From Ditylenchus dipsaci (Eukaryota; Nematoda; Chromadorea; Rhabditida; Anguinidae), in assembly GCA_004194705.1 (NCBI GenBank), contig SADC01001213.1, positions 124,001 to 188,000 of the forward strand: a stretch of DNA of 64,000 nt, written 5' to 3'. Every line of letters starts with the position of its first letter. Position 1 is the first letter of the stretch. The notes under the pieces are model-generated. The model saw nothing but the letters and a program-made list of their open reading frames with translations, had not been told where the DNA came from and ran no database searches. Of this stretch, positions 43,740 through 55,900 are shown piece by piece. The position numbers and the translations under genes were made by a program.

Positions 43740-44390
43740 ACGAAACTTGGCAAAACGAAAGTTGTCAAAAGATTGGCTTCGTCCCCCTTGTTGTCCAAAA
43801 ATGTCTAAAAATCATAAAAAGTATGAACTCAGGTAGATTCGAACTAGCAACCTCAACATACAGAATCCCACCCAGAGTGGCCGAAATCCAAAATTAACTG
43901 GTTTTCTGGGGGCTGACTGTAGGAGTAGGGTTAAATTTTTGCAAAAATTCGATTGAGCGGGACAGATTTCAGGTCCAATAGGCTTTATCGCTCAGAATGC
44001 CTCCTATTCAGTCTAATCCCCCTCAAACTATCCCAAACCACACAATTTGAGCGATTAAGCCCATCGGACCGGAATTCTGATCCGCTCAATCGAATTTTCG
44101 CAAAAAGTTTAGCCCCCCCCCCTTTCAGTCAACCACCAAAAAACCAGTTATTTTTGTATTACGGCCACTCCGGATGGGGTTCTGGGCGATTCTAAGGAGT
44201 ATGTTGAGGTTGCTGGTTCGAATCTACCTAGGTGCATAATTTTTTTTATATGACTTTTAGACATTTTTGAACAACAGGGGGACCAAGGCGATTTTTTGAA
44301 AACTTTCGTTTTGTCAAGTTTCGATCTTGCCAAGTTTCGTTTTGGCAAAACCTACGTTTGGCAAGTTTCATTTTTAGCAAATGTATCTTA
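43740..44390. mobile_element. Foldback with GGCAAGTTTCG words, G-family ends and shared core
   Basis: Outer words ACTTGGCAAAACGAAAG (left) and TTTTGTCAAGTTTCG, GCCAAGTTTCGTTTTGG (right). Next in are G-family ends (CTTCGTCCCCCTTGTTG; CAACAGGGGGACCAAGG), then ACCTCAACATACAGAATCCC, then the core TTCGATTGAGCGGGACAGA, mirrored as TCTGATCCGCTCAATCGAA. It combines three modules seen separately elsewhere. Confidence 0.7.
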
Positions 44391-44713
44391 GCCCCCCCCC
44401 CCCCCCCCCTACACTTCAAATTTTTTTAAATTCGCGATAGAATTTCAAGCTCAAATTTTGGTTTTTTCAGCTTAAATAAGACTTTGCAGTCATTTACAAT
44501 GACTGCAAAGCTATGTTGAAGTCAATATTAAAGTCAAAATAATTTTGAATTTCAAATTTTGTCAGGAATTCAAATTTTTTGAAATTTAAAGGGGAACCAA
44601 GTCGATTTCGCAAAATTTTTTCTCAAATCTCAAATTTGATGATGGCAATTATAGTGAACACGAAAAATAATATTAGTAATAAATATCAAATTCGCTATGT
44701 AGTTGATGAAAAG

Positions 44714-44896
44714 GGAGTTCCTCTTTATAGTGACACCCTGGGGACCGACCCCTAGGTGTCACTATATCCAGGTGTCACTATATCGGTGTGTCACTATATC
44801 CAGGTAAGGTCTTTGTCGGCCAACCAATCGGGCCCGGCGTGTCACTATATCAAGGGTGTCACTATATCGGGGTGTCACTATAAAGAGGTTCGACTG
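44714..44896. mobile_element. CAGTC-family MITE (ATAGTGACACC words)
   Basis: The right end GGTTCGACTG|TA is intact; the left CAGTC is eroded. Same family as 39652-39820, in inverse orientation. Confidence 0.88.
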
Positions 44897-45145
44897 TATA
44901 TGGGGTCTACCAACTTTGTGAACAGCCTAATACTATACTGAGTTTTCAACAAAATAGTTTCGTTCAACCATAGATTTGGTGCAATATTTGACTATTTTAC
45001 TGCGAGAATTCATTCACAACTGTTTTCATAAGCGTTACTAAAAGTGCGGAAAATTCCAAGACCAAAACAAAATTTCAGCGAATAAATGGTAAATTTAGTC
45101 AAATAATTAGGTTTTCACACACAGTATACTCGATTTTTTTAGCTA

Positions 45146-45296
45146 CAGTCAAGCTCCGATATAACGCCACCCCTGCGGACCGCTATTTGGTGGCGTTAAA
45201 TCCGGGTTTATTTGACTAAACTTTAGTCAAAGCTGACCAAATTGGTCCATTTTGGGTGGCGTAATATCGGGGTGGCGTTATACCGGAGTTCGACTG
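45146..45296. mobile_element. CAGTC-family MITE (ATATAACGCCACC words), TA TSD
   Basis: TA|CAGTCAAGCTCCG...CGGAGTTCGACTG|TA, with GGTGGCGTTATA words and central TGACTAAACTTTAGTCA. Confidence 0.92.
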
Positions 45297-45497
45297 TATT
45301 TCGATTTAGTTTATAAAACTGTACTTTTTCAATGAAATTGTTTAGAATACTTTCGAATAAATCTATTCAAATCATTCGAACTTTTTTAATTAAAATAGAT
45401 TTATATCATTGTGTAAACGACATCCTAAGCTTGTAGTTGTGGGCTAATAAACAAGAAAAATGTTTGAAAAATAGGCTCTATATGTGTTCCAGTGTAC

Positions 45498-45700
45498 ACC
45501 CAAAATATGCCTTGGTCCCCCTGTTGTTTTTTGGCCCATTTTTTTTCAAAATATTGTTATTTTTTAGGCTTCAGGCTTAGGCGAGGATAGGTCAGCGCAT
45601 GCTAAAACAGACTTAAACATGCTTTTTAAAGATTAAAGAATCCTCCTCAACCTACCCTCGCCTAATCCTTGAATCAGCTTGGCGGACCAAGGCAAACTTT
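45498..45700. mobile_element. G-family MITE
   Basis: ATGCCTTGGTCCCCCTG at the left and GGCGGACCAAGGC at the right, with GGCTTCAGGCTTAGGCGAGG and CCTCGCCTAATCC inside. A further end fragment lies at 45800-45835. Confidence 0.75.
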
Positions 45701-46255
45701 TTTTTTGATATTTTACACCAAAAATTTGTTTTGCTTCGCAATGGTTTAAAGTGTTTATAAATAGTTTCTAATACTGAAAGATTTTATTTTGCAAAAAATA
45801 ACAGCGGTGGGGACCAAAGCATATTTTTTGGGGCGTAACCTCGAACACGTATATTTATGGACGCCGTGCTCAGAGTGGTTTATAAACCTGGGATTAACTT
45901 TGTAGAGACGCTATTGGGAGAGTGACGTAAAGCAGAGAGGTGTTAATTAGAGCATGTAAGAAGCATTTTTTTCGGAAATCAATCAATCCCGACCTGATTT
46001 GACGTTATTGGATTGTTATTGTTAGAGTTCACTGTATTCAAGTCTTACATTAAGGAGAACGGTTTTTGCACGGAGTGGTATTTGCAAATTTGAGTTGCCA
46101 GGGGAAAGATCTCTTTGGTCCAGAACTTTAATCAGTGTTTTAAATGACTCAAAATATTACAGTGTGAGACAAAGAGAAATGCTCACACCAATTCACATGC
46201 CACTGTGCTTCAAAAGCAGGTCTTGCAAGTCAAAATTAAAAAAAAATTAAATTTT

Positions 46256-46884
46256 TGTAAAATAAAGGACATTTGGTCAAAAAGCGCCATTTTACCAAAA
46301 ATAAGGATTTTGACGAAAATCTCAAAATTGTAAAGACGTCAGTTCTCAAATTAAGGACAAATCTCTAAATAAAAGACTTTTTCAAGCCCAAACCTGATAA
46401 ACAGCATTTTTTGGATTGCAGCAAAATCGCTAAAATATGTTAATCGCTAAAATATTCATTAATCGTGAAAAATGAGAAAAAGCAGCACTTTCCGAGTGTT
46501 CCAAAAGAGAACAAAAGAAAAACTATTATCAAGGCAAGTTAACGTACAAATTTAATTTTCGGTAAGATTTAAAATGGCTTTTACAGGACAAGAAGATGGA
46601 TCCTGAGTATGGGCATCATATAAACCCAGTTAGCAGATTGATCCAAGTGATGCAGATGCGCAATGAGCCAGAGCCAGTGTTCAAATTGCTAGGAGAACAG
46701 GGGGCCAGTCGCTACAAAATTTTCATCATTGAAGTTACTTGTCTCAATTTTCGAGAGGAAGGCACTGGACCTAACAAAAAGTTGGCTAAAAGAGCTGCTG
46801 CTGAGGCTATGCTGAACCAGATTGGTTACGTCAAATCTATGCCTCAGCCTGGAAAAAGCATATTGAAAAGAAAAGAAGCACAGG
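46256..46884 (+). pseudogene. Staufen-like copy 0: 3' fragment with dsRBD4 exon
   Basis: 46256-46438 duplicates the sequence downstream of the dsRBD4 exon (compare 46974-47160). It then jumps, at about 46440-46452, into the middle of exon 7 (to 46533, GC donor). Exon 8 (46587-46884) is intact: [58 protein letters not shown], which is a dsRBD with the [18 protein letters not shown] helix typical of Staufen dsRBD4. Exons 1-6 are absent, so this is the broken upstream end of a tandem duplication. Confidence 0.75.
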
Positions 46885-47406
46885 GTATATTTTTAAAAGC
46901 CGAGTGTTACATTTTTGTAACATTCGTGTGTTTGTGTACATTTGTGTTACATTTTTTTGTTAAAACTTACATTTTTGTAAAATAAAGGACATTTGGTCAA
47001 AAAGCGCCATTTTACCAAAAATAAGGATTTTGACGAAAATCTCAAAAATTGTAAAGACGTCAGTTCTCAAATTAAGGACAAATCTTGAAATAAAAGACTT
47101 TTTCAAGCCCAAACCTGATAAACAGCATTTTTTGGATTGCAGCAAAATCGCTAAAATATGTTCAAATTCCCGGTATATTTAACTGACTCAAAGAAAAATA
47201 TTTTGCACGCAAAATAATTTTTTATATCCACAAGTTTTATACTTTCCAAGACAAAAAAAAACGTAGAAATTGGCTAGTATTTCATCGATTTCAACAATCT
47301 CGATACAGGGCTAAAAATCTTTCTTTAATGTGCTTTACTTTGCCATCGGGTTCATCTTCACCAAATCATCCATTCTCTCGCATATGATATATTTTGTCCC
47401 TGCTAG

Positions 47407-50400
47407 TCCACGCCTTAAATTATGATCACCACAATTAGTCCCTCCAAGAATGCTCAGGAAAACCCACTTCTCACTAACTTCCTCAATAATTTTTCCCACC
47501 AACTGCAGCTTAATCCACCTAAAGTGAAGATCGCAAGGCTGGCTCCACCATCACCTTTGAAATTACATCCTCAGCCATGGTGTGGAAACCACGAAAACAA
47601 TGAAGCGGATTCAGCCAAAAAGAATGCTTATAATTATGGATTGGGGAAGGAGGGTGTGGAAAAGACACCTATGTGTAGAGTGGCAGAATTGGCCAGATAC
47701 AACAAGGTTTAAATTTGACAGAAAAAAATACTTACTCTGAATTTGATATGGTCCTCCATAAGTTTTTGCCAAGTCTACTTTGTAGTTTTGCTTCTATACC
47801 TAATGGCAAGTTCAGACGGCTTATTTTCTCTGTAGTTCGCGCCAAAATATCAGAACTTAAAGTTACCGTATATGCTCTATTAATTAGACACCCCTAAGTT
47901 CAAAATCGTGTTTTTGGCATTGTGTTTTTGACCCACTTTTTGATCACTTCTCTCAGGCAAGTCACCAACCATTTGATAGCTCATCTTTCTAGCTACAAAA
48001 TGGGTGGTAACTTGCCTGAGAGAAGTGATCAAAAAGGGTCAAAACACAATGCCAAAAACACGATTTTGAACTTAGGGGGTGTCTAATTAATAGAGCATAT
48101 ACGGTAGATACAGGGGCAAAACCACAAAGCCCCAAAACAAAAATTCTTTTTTTTTCGCTAAATATCAACTAATTACTGTACATTGATAACTTATAATTTT
48201 TCGTATACAGTCTAACCTCATCATAGTGCGGAACGCAATATAGTGCGACATTGAGCTCGATAAAGCTGGTTAAAAATCTTTAAAAGTTTCGATAATGCGA
48301 GTTTCGATATATTGCGAATATTTTTCGGTCCCTAGGGTCGCACTATAAGGCGCTAATGGAGGATCCCGTGAAAATTTTGTCTTGGTCCGTTTGTTGATTT
48401 TTGTGAAAAATACTTTGGTCCCCTCTATTAATTTTCAATGTGATCATTACTATGATCATGGTGATTAAGGAGATCAAGTCAACTATACTCACATTAACCA
48501 CGACGATCATCTTAATGGCCATGATCACATTAAAAATCGACAGGGGACTAAGGCATTTTTAGGGACCTTATGTACTTTAAGGGGGAGGGGGGGCGGCAGT
48601 CCACCGATTTTTTCACCAAAAATTTTTAACTTTTAAATAGTGATCAAGTTGATTATGTTGATTAAATTTACCATTATCGCCTTAATCAACGTATTTTTTA
48701 TGATTAATAATATACGGTTAACAGAATTATCATAATCAACACGTGAAAATATGAACATGTCTTTGGGGAAAAAATATAAAAAAATCGTTTGAAATGACTC
48801 ATTAGAGTATAGTGAGAAACGAAAGATAATTGTCCACCGCCAATTCAAATTTTAACTATGGTTTTTTAAGAAGATCTTTTTCGCAAAGAAAATAGAAACA
48901 TTTTGGTTTCGACAACTAATTTCGACAACTAAATTCAAATTTTTTTTTAAATAAAACGGTTTAGTTGAAACACGAATATGTTCTGCTCGATGAGAGTGGC
49001 CCAGCCACAAAAAAAGTTTACCGTCAAGCTAGTGCTGAAAGAGGGTCAGGAATTTCAAAGTAGTGGTGCCTCCATCAAAAAAGCTCAACAAGCTGCCGCT
49101 TCTGTGGCTCTTGACCAAACCACACTGCCTATTCCTCCCATCAAGACCAAAAAGAAGAGAGGTAGATGAAATTTTTTCTAAACGTAACATCTGATCAATA
49201 TAAATTCCAGATGATATCAATCCCGTGATTCTACTGCATCAAGTGGCTAGTCGTCTTAACATTACTTTGCAATGCTCCGACCAAATGGTTCAGCTACCTG
49301 TGCCAGCTCCGTAATCTATTTCACATAAATTTAAAAAAAATGACAGTCTTTTTAAGAGCCTCACTTAATTTGCCTGTGAAATTGCCATCACCACCTCAAC
49401 CCATTTCAATGCTACAACTACACACTCATCCGATCAAAAATGCAGGTATTCCGCCCACTCATTTGCCTCCCCTGCTCTGCCAGCTCAGAAGCCGCAATTA
49501 CTATCTGCCATGCCTAGTCCGGCCCCTTATAAATGGCCTTTTGTAAGCCCTGCAACAGTTTGTCCACCGCCTTTTGCCTTTCTACCGCCCAATTCTCGAG
49601 AATTCTACCGCCCTTCTAGCAATCCTTACTGCAATGGCCAGAATAATGTGCTTAACAACCAGAGTAATTGTGTTCAGAATGGCAATTCGAGTCGACCAGC
49701 CAATTATTTGATGTCTATGCCACCACCTCCTTTGCTCAATGGAGCATATAAGCAGTTCTGCCAACCACTTTTTGGTGGTATGAATGGTCTGAGGAGTAGA
49801 GTTTTAATGCCTAAAATGCAGCATCAAACGATTTATAAAGCAGTGGTCAGACTAAGTGATGGCTCTGAACATGTGACCACAGGACCAAATAAGCAAATGG
49901 CTAAGAGCAGTGCTGCTACTAAGGTAATGATTTCGTGTTAAGGAATCTGTGAACTTGTAAACAGGGTGGTGTACTTAACGATAACCTCAGCTATCAGCCT
50001 CAGTCGCATCAGCCAAAATTACTATCAGCCGTCAGCCAAGTCGAAAATTTTACCTCAGCCTTCAGTTTCAGTCGGCTGAGCTCTAGAAATTTCCTTAGTC
50101 TCAGCCGTCAGCCGGGCTTAAATTCGAGTCGACCAGCCAATTATTTGAGCTCCGGAGCTGTTGTAAGCAGCTCTATATTTTGACTATGTCGATCTATTTT
50201 GAAGACAAAATTTGGGCAATTAGGCAAAAACTCATGCTTATTAGATAGCTAAAGACTTATATATGGTGCAGGATCATAATACCCAAAGACAAAATACCCA
50301 AAGACAAAATACCCAATGGTCAAAATACCCAATATACATATTGTGCAGATAATGTTCACTAAACGCTATTATCATAATATTATTATCATAATATGCACCA

Positions 50401-52480
50401 TCTGCTATTATCATATTAATAGGACGTCAAAAGCCCACTAAAAGACCACTCTTGGGTATTTTAGGTATTTGGGTATTTTGTCTTTGGTATTTTGACCATT
50501 GGGTATTTTGTATTTTGGGTATTTTGTCCTTGGGTATTTTGTAATTGGGTATTTTGTCTTTGGGTATTTTGATCCTGCACCCTTATATATTTAACCCTTC
50601 TTATAAATCAACACCAATTTCCGGATCAAAAACTGAATTATCCGGAAAAAGAAGTCAAAATATAACTCGTTAACTATGAGCATCACGAAGTCCTGCAAAA
50701 TACTATATGTAGGTTATGACCAGATAATGGAAGGCATTTTACTGCAGCAGCGTATATAAACTTAGAGGCGAATACAAATTTTAATGATGTTAACTAATTT
50801 ATTAACTAATTGCAGGCTCTTTTTCACCTCCGTCCTTTGTTGGAAAAGCTTGATGCTGAACTGGCTGCTTCTAAAGAAAGCCAAAGAAACGGGCAAGCTT
50901 CTGCAGTAGAAGAACAGGATTTGTCAAAAATAACCAGTCAAGAAGAGTCTCCAAGAGAAACTAACTCACTGATGTCTACTAACTCTACTGATTCGTTTGA
51001 TGATGGCATCTCTTCTGAGACGTCCAATACCAATAGCAGCGACTCATCAGAAGCCGACAAGAGCGAAGAAGTTAATCAAACTGTCAGCAATGAACACAAG
51101 AATGATAATTCTGCTGAGCTGAAAAATGAAGTGGTCTTCAAGAAAAAGAAGAAAACTAAGTCAATAATCTCCCAGATCCATGAGAGAGCACTAAGACTTA
51201 AGATGAACGTGGAGTTTGAGGTATGTTGGCTTAGAAATAGAGACAGCTGACTAAGTTTTTTGTTTCGTTTTTAGATAGTAGTAGAAAAGGGGAACCTCAC
51301 AACCGCAAATACACCTTATGCTGCAGAATGACTTCACCTACCGACAGTGTAGTCCCAATAGTTGCTGAAGGTGAAGGAGGCAGCAAGAAACAAGCTAAAG
51401 AAGATGCTTGTCGCAAAATATTTGAAAAAATCAAAGGCATTGGTAAGTCACTTCAAAGTAGAACAGGGAGAGGTTTTCGCCTTGGACTTCCCTTGTTTCG
51501 GCCCTGTCCAACAAAGGAGTGGGGGTGGATTTTATCTTGGTCTCCCCTGTTGAATTTTTTTCTGCTGTTTTTAGGCTTAGGCTTACTTTAGGCATACTTT
51601 TCCCTTCGGGAAAAGTAGGCCAGGACGAATTCGAACATGAGGCTAAAATATTTTCGAATTTATCCTAAATACGCTGTCTTGCCCTAGGTCTGAACCCTAA
51701 AGTAAAACAAAAATACAACATCGAGCTTGGACCAAGGCAAACCACCCACCACCCCCCCCCCTTGTTGGTTAGAGCCCCTGTTTCTTTTTTTATAATTCTT
51801 AGGGCTTAAGCGAAATTTGCCAGCGTATATAAATATGGCGTTAAACATGAGTCTGAGATATGTTTACGTATGTCCTAACATACGCTGGACAAGCCCTGCC
51901 TAAATAACCCCGCCTTAGCTTGAAAAATTACAATAAAAATTTCGCAGGGAGGACCTAGGCAAAAAGCCTCTAATGTGAAATAGAAGCGAGAATTCAATGG
52001 AAATCCAATGGAAATTTTTTTTATTTAGAAAATGATCCTCTGCGATTGGCTTCATTAATCGTGAAAAATGAGAAAAAGCAGCACTTTCCGAGTGTTCCAA
52101 AAGAGAACAAAAGAAAAACTATTATCAAGGCAAGTTAACGTACAAATTTAATTTTCGGTAAGATTTAAAATGGCTTTTACAGGACAAGAAGATGGATCCT
52201 GAGTATGGGCATCATATAAACCCAGTTAGCAGATTGATCCAAGTGACGCAGATGCGCAATGAGCCAGAGCCAGTGTTCAAACTGCTAGGAGAACAGGGGG
52301 CCAGTCGCTACAAAATTTTCATCATTGAAGTTACTTGTCTCAATTTTCGAGAGGAAGGCACTGGACCTAACAAAAAGTTGGCTAAAAGAGCTGCTGCTGA
52401 GGCTATGCTGAACCAGATTGGTTACGTCAAATCTATGCCTCAGCCTGGAAAAAGCATATTGAAAAGAAAAGAAGCACAGG
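47407..52480 (+). CDS. stau: Staufen-like dsRNA-binding protein, copy 1
   Basis: Eight exons: 47407-47706 (ATG 47422), 48965-49161, 49211-49310, 49357-49923, 50816-51220, 51275-51442, 52029-52129 and 52183-52480, about 708 residues. dsRBD1 spans exons 1-2 ([28 protein letters not shown]). dsRBD2 is split by a proline-rich insert ([14 protein letters not shown] ... [20 protein letters not shown]), as in Drosophila Staufen. dsRBD3 is [20 protein letters not shown]...[15 protein letters not shown]; dsRBD4 is in exon 8. Staufen proteins bind structured mRNA for transport, translation control and decay. No dsRBD5 exon follows. Intron 7 uses GC-AG. Base losses in runs disrupt exons 2, 4 and 6 (about 49005, 49468, 51290), but copy 2 is intact at these points. 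Confidence 0.88.
47866..48104. mobile_element. CCGTAT-family MITE in Staufen intron 1, TA TSD
   Basis: TA|CCGTATATGCTC...GAGCATATACGG|TA. A nearly perfect palindrome (CTAAGTTCAAAATCGTG, GATCACTTCTCTCAGGCAAG). Copy 3 of the gene (about 61290) has the empty AAAGT-TA-GATAC site. Confidence 0.95.
48208..48345. mobile_element. CAGTC-family MITE (ATAGTGCGA words)
   Basis: TA|CAGTCTAACCTC at the left, with CATAGTGCGGAACG, TATAGTGCGACATTG and TCGCACTATAAGG words. The right end is eroded. Shared with copy 2 (56034-56170) and, diverged, with copy 3 (61391-61550). Confidence 0.8.
48413..48562. mobile_element. G-family relative with GATCAT core
   Basis: CTTTGGTCCCCTCTATTAATTTT faces AAAAATCGACAGGGGACTAAGG. 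The interior consists of TGATCATTAC / GATCATGGTGATTAAGG words instead of the usual GCCTAAGCC core. It repeats at 56240-56390. Confidence 0.75.
49975..50135. repeat. CTCAGCCGTCAGCC word array in intron 4
   Basis: Starts CAGGGTGGTGTACTTAACG and consists of CAGCC/TCAGC words in one orientation, ending TCAGCCGTCAGCCGGGC. Possibly a hAT-type MITE; TSD not found. Duplicated at 57800-57965. Confidence 0.6.
50256..50590. mobile_element. Word-array foldback W7 (TACCCAAAGACAAAA words), 9-bp TSD
   Basis: The element 50265-50581 has ends GGTGCAGGATCA and TGATCCTGCACC. CTTATATAT is duplicated at 50256-50264 and 50582-50590. The left array has four ATACCCAAAGACAAA words; the right has six or seven TTTTGTCTTTGGGTA words. 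The loop contains TATTATCATAATATTATTATC. Confidence 0.93.
51534..51735. mobile_element. G-family MITE in Staufen intron 6
   Basis: ATCTTGGTCTCCCCTGTTG at the left and ACATCGAGCTTGGACCAAGG at the right, with TTTAGGCTTAGGC and CTTTTCCCTTCGGGAAAAG inside. Repeated in copy 2 at about 59358-59560. Confidence 0.8.
51765..51965. mobile_element. Second G-family MITE in intron 6
   Basis: AGAGCCCCTGTTTCTTTTT and TTCGCAGGGAGGACCTAGGC ends with AGGGCTTAAGCGAAATTTGCC and GTCCTAACATACGCTGG. Copy 2 (about 59590-59775) lacks the internal CTAAATAACCCCGC. Confidence 0.75.
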
Positions 52481-52997
52481 GTATATTTTAAAAGCCGAGT
52501 GTTACATTTTTGTAACATTCGTGTGTTTGTGTACATTTGTGTTACATTTTTTTGTTAAAACTTACATTTTTGTAAAATAAAGGACATTTGGTCAAAAAGC
52601 GCCATTTTACCAAAAATAAGGATTTTGACTAAAATCTCAAAAATTGTAAAGACGTCAGTTCTCAAATTAAGGACAAATCTTTAAATAAAAGACTTTTTCA
52701 AGCCCAAACCTGATAAACAGCATTTTTTGGATTGCAGCAAAATCGCTAAAATATGTTCGAATTCCCGGTATATTTAACTGACTCAAAGAAAAATATTTTG
52801 CACGCAAAATAATTTTTATATCCACAAGTTTTATACTTTCCAAGACAAAAAAACGTATAAATTGGCTAGTATTTCATCGATTTCAACAATCTCGATACAG
52901 GGCTAAAAATCTTTCTTTAATGTGCTTTACTTTGCCATCGGGTTCATCTTCACCAAATCATTCATTCTCTCGCATATGATATATCTTGTCCTGCTAG

Positions 52998-55900
52998 TCC
53001 ACGCCTTAAATTATGATCACCACAATTAGTCCTCCAAGAATGCTCAGGAAAACCCACTTCTCACTAACTTCCTCAATAATTTTTCCCACCAACTGCAGCT
53101 TAATCCACCTAAAGTGAAGATCACAAGGCTAGCTCCAACCGCACCTTTGAAACTACATCCTCAGCCATGGTGTGGAAACCACGAAAACAATGAAGCGGAT
53201 TCAGCCAAAAGAATGCTTATAATTATGGATTGGGGAAGGAGGGTGTGGAAAAGACACCTATGTGTAGAGTGGCAGAATTGGCCAGATACAACAAGGTTTA
53301 AATTTGACAGAAAAAAATACTTACTCTGAATTTGATATGGTCCTCCATAAGTTTTTGTCAAGTCTACTTTGTAGTTTTGCTTCTATACCTAATGGCAAGT
53401 TCAGACGGCTTATTTTCTCTGTAGTTCGCGCCAAAAACATCAGAACTTAAAGTTACCGTATATGCTCTATTAATTAGACACTCCTAAGTTCAAAATCGTG
53501 TTTTTGGCATTGTGTTTTTGACCCACTTTTTGATCACTTCTCTCAGGCAAGTTACCAACCATTTGATAGCTCATCTTTCTAGCTACAAAATGGGTGGTAA
53601 CTTGCCTGAGAGAAGTGATCAAAAGTGGGTCAAAACACAATGCCAAAAACACGATTTTGAACTCAGGGGGTGTCTAATTAATAGGGTGCGTAGACGTTTC
53701 GTCCAAAATTCCCAAACGGGAATTTATGGACGAAACGTCTTAACAGAACGCCAAGTTTGTACACATTCAAATTCATTCTTATTTTTTGCATGGTTGGTTT
53801 TTTCGTATAATTTTATTCTCTTCTTATTTTTATTAGTGATTTTGGCTCAAACTTCACAGTGGAAGATAGAATTCACTGTTCTACTGTCGAACATATAGGC
53901 GCTCCGCACATTCATGAACCAGTAAATTTCTCAACTGGTCAATTTTAGGAGTAAAAATGAGCAATAAAAGAGCAATAACTTTTCTTTGCTAAATAAAAGA
54001 GTGAAGAAAATAGTACATGTACAATGGTTGACGGTTATACAGTCCGACAAGCTCACTGGTTTACGAATTTACCAGTGTATGAGTTTGTGCATAAAAGCCA
54101 GCATCTAGTACATCCTAGTACAAACTATGAAATTCTTGATATTGTGATATTGTTACTCTTTTCATTTATTTTGTTGCTAATTTCAGTTTATTCGGCACCT
54201 ACTCCACAGCAAAATGGCTTGTTCTTCTAAGAAAAAGGTCGAAAAGAAAATGAAAAGCGCTCTGAACAATGTGACCACCCTGTATTCAAGTCACTCGTGA
54301 ATACAAGTATTCACGGAATGTAAGTTCTGGATTCTCTCATCTTTCTCTGATAATCCTCTACTATTTTCAGTGAATTCAAGCTCCACGCTCCAAGGGCTAT
54401 CAAAGAAGTGCGCAAGTTCGCTGAATAGCAGATGACAACTTCTGATGTCCGAATCGACACTCGTCTTAACCAGTTCTTGTGGTCTAAAGGAGTCAGGTGG
54501 GTACTTTTTTTGCATATTAAAATGAGTTTGGCAATTGCCAAGACCTGCTTTAAAAGTTTCTGTTTTAGAAATCTGCCATTCTATGTGCGTGTTCGTCTGT
54601 CGCGTCGTCGCAATGATGATGAGGACTCTCCGCAGAATCTCTACACTTTGGTTACTCATGTGCCAGTCACCTCCTTCAAGCGCCTGACCAATGTCAACGT
54701 CGAAAGTGAGGAATTATTCCAGAAAGCAGGTCATATTTTCATTGTTCGTTGTTGTTAACTGTTGTATGTCTGCAAATAAAGACCTGTTGAAATATCTTGC
54801 GTCAGATTTTGTCGATAAGTGGGAAATTTGATGGGTGAGAACGGAGGTTTTTTATTTCTTCAAAAAAGTCGAGTACCAGTATTTGCCTTACCTATTTCCA
54901 AAAGCTAAACGTGAAGACTTCCATCCAAATTTGTGAGTCACCGCGATTTTCAAGAAACCTGAATTTAACCAACCCTAATAACCCTGGCTACATAGACCCT
55001 TGCCGATTTATTTCCAAATTTTCGGGCCTTGGTTCTCGGAAACCACATTTGCTAGTACAGTCAACTCTCGATACAGTGTACCCTCGATATAGTGTAGATC
55101 ACGATACAGTGTATATTTTTTCAACCTCATTTAGTCAGCTCTAAGCCAAACTGGCTTAGAGCGTACCTCGATATAGTGTAACCCCCGATACAGTGTATAT
55201 TTTCCGATCCCCGCGAGCTACACTGTATCGAGAGTGGACTGTACCGAGAGCGCAATAGTTGTCAAAGATGAGAATATAATCAAAATATTACAATGCCAGT
55301 TACTAAATATTTGAAAATCGACTGGGGAAGTCGCTGCATAGCCATTTTTTTTAAAGAGCCTGCATAATACGAAAATTTTCTACAAGCTCCAAATCTTCTT
55401 ATGATGACGAAAAAAATAGATAGAAGCATGACGACTTCATTCATACTATTATTTAATGAAACTATTCGTCTTGAATAAAAAAATTTCGAAATTATTCAAG
55501 AAATTTCAATGCTTGAAAAATGAAGTAAAATATCGTGTGGTGTCAGCGGGAGTACCAGAGTCGGGCACATGAAAGTAATTCTACAATTTTAATTCTTTAT
55601 TCGATTTCGGGTTTTGTAGGGTTTAGGTTTTTATTACCTGTCTTCAGAAACCTTAGAGAATGATGACAATTACGTGATAGTTCTACCTGAAACCTTTTAC
55701 CCTAACGATCGTTCACTAAAAGTAAAGCAATGTGAAAAGGTCCGCCGAAAGACTTTAAAAAAGACTTTGAGAAAAAATCAATACAACAAGAATACAGCCG
55801 ACTGCGGGAAAAATAAGAATGAATTTGAATGTGTACAAACTTGGCGTTCTGTTAAGACGTTTCGTCCATAAATTCCCGTTTGGGAATTTATGGACGAAAC

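Noticed and set aside
44190..44235. Possible tRNA (GTTGCTGGTTCGAATCTACC).
   Set aside because: T-stem pairing is poor and the sequence lies in both arms of a foldback element. It is at most a relic B-box.
54187..54780. RPL31 as a functional host gene.
   Set aside because: An in-frame TAG, extra bases and a missing block in exons 1-2 disrupt a highly conserved protein; not explained by homopolymer errors.
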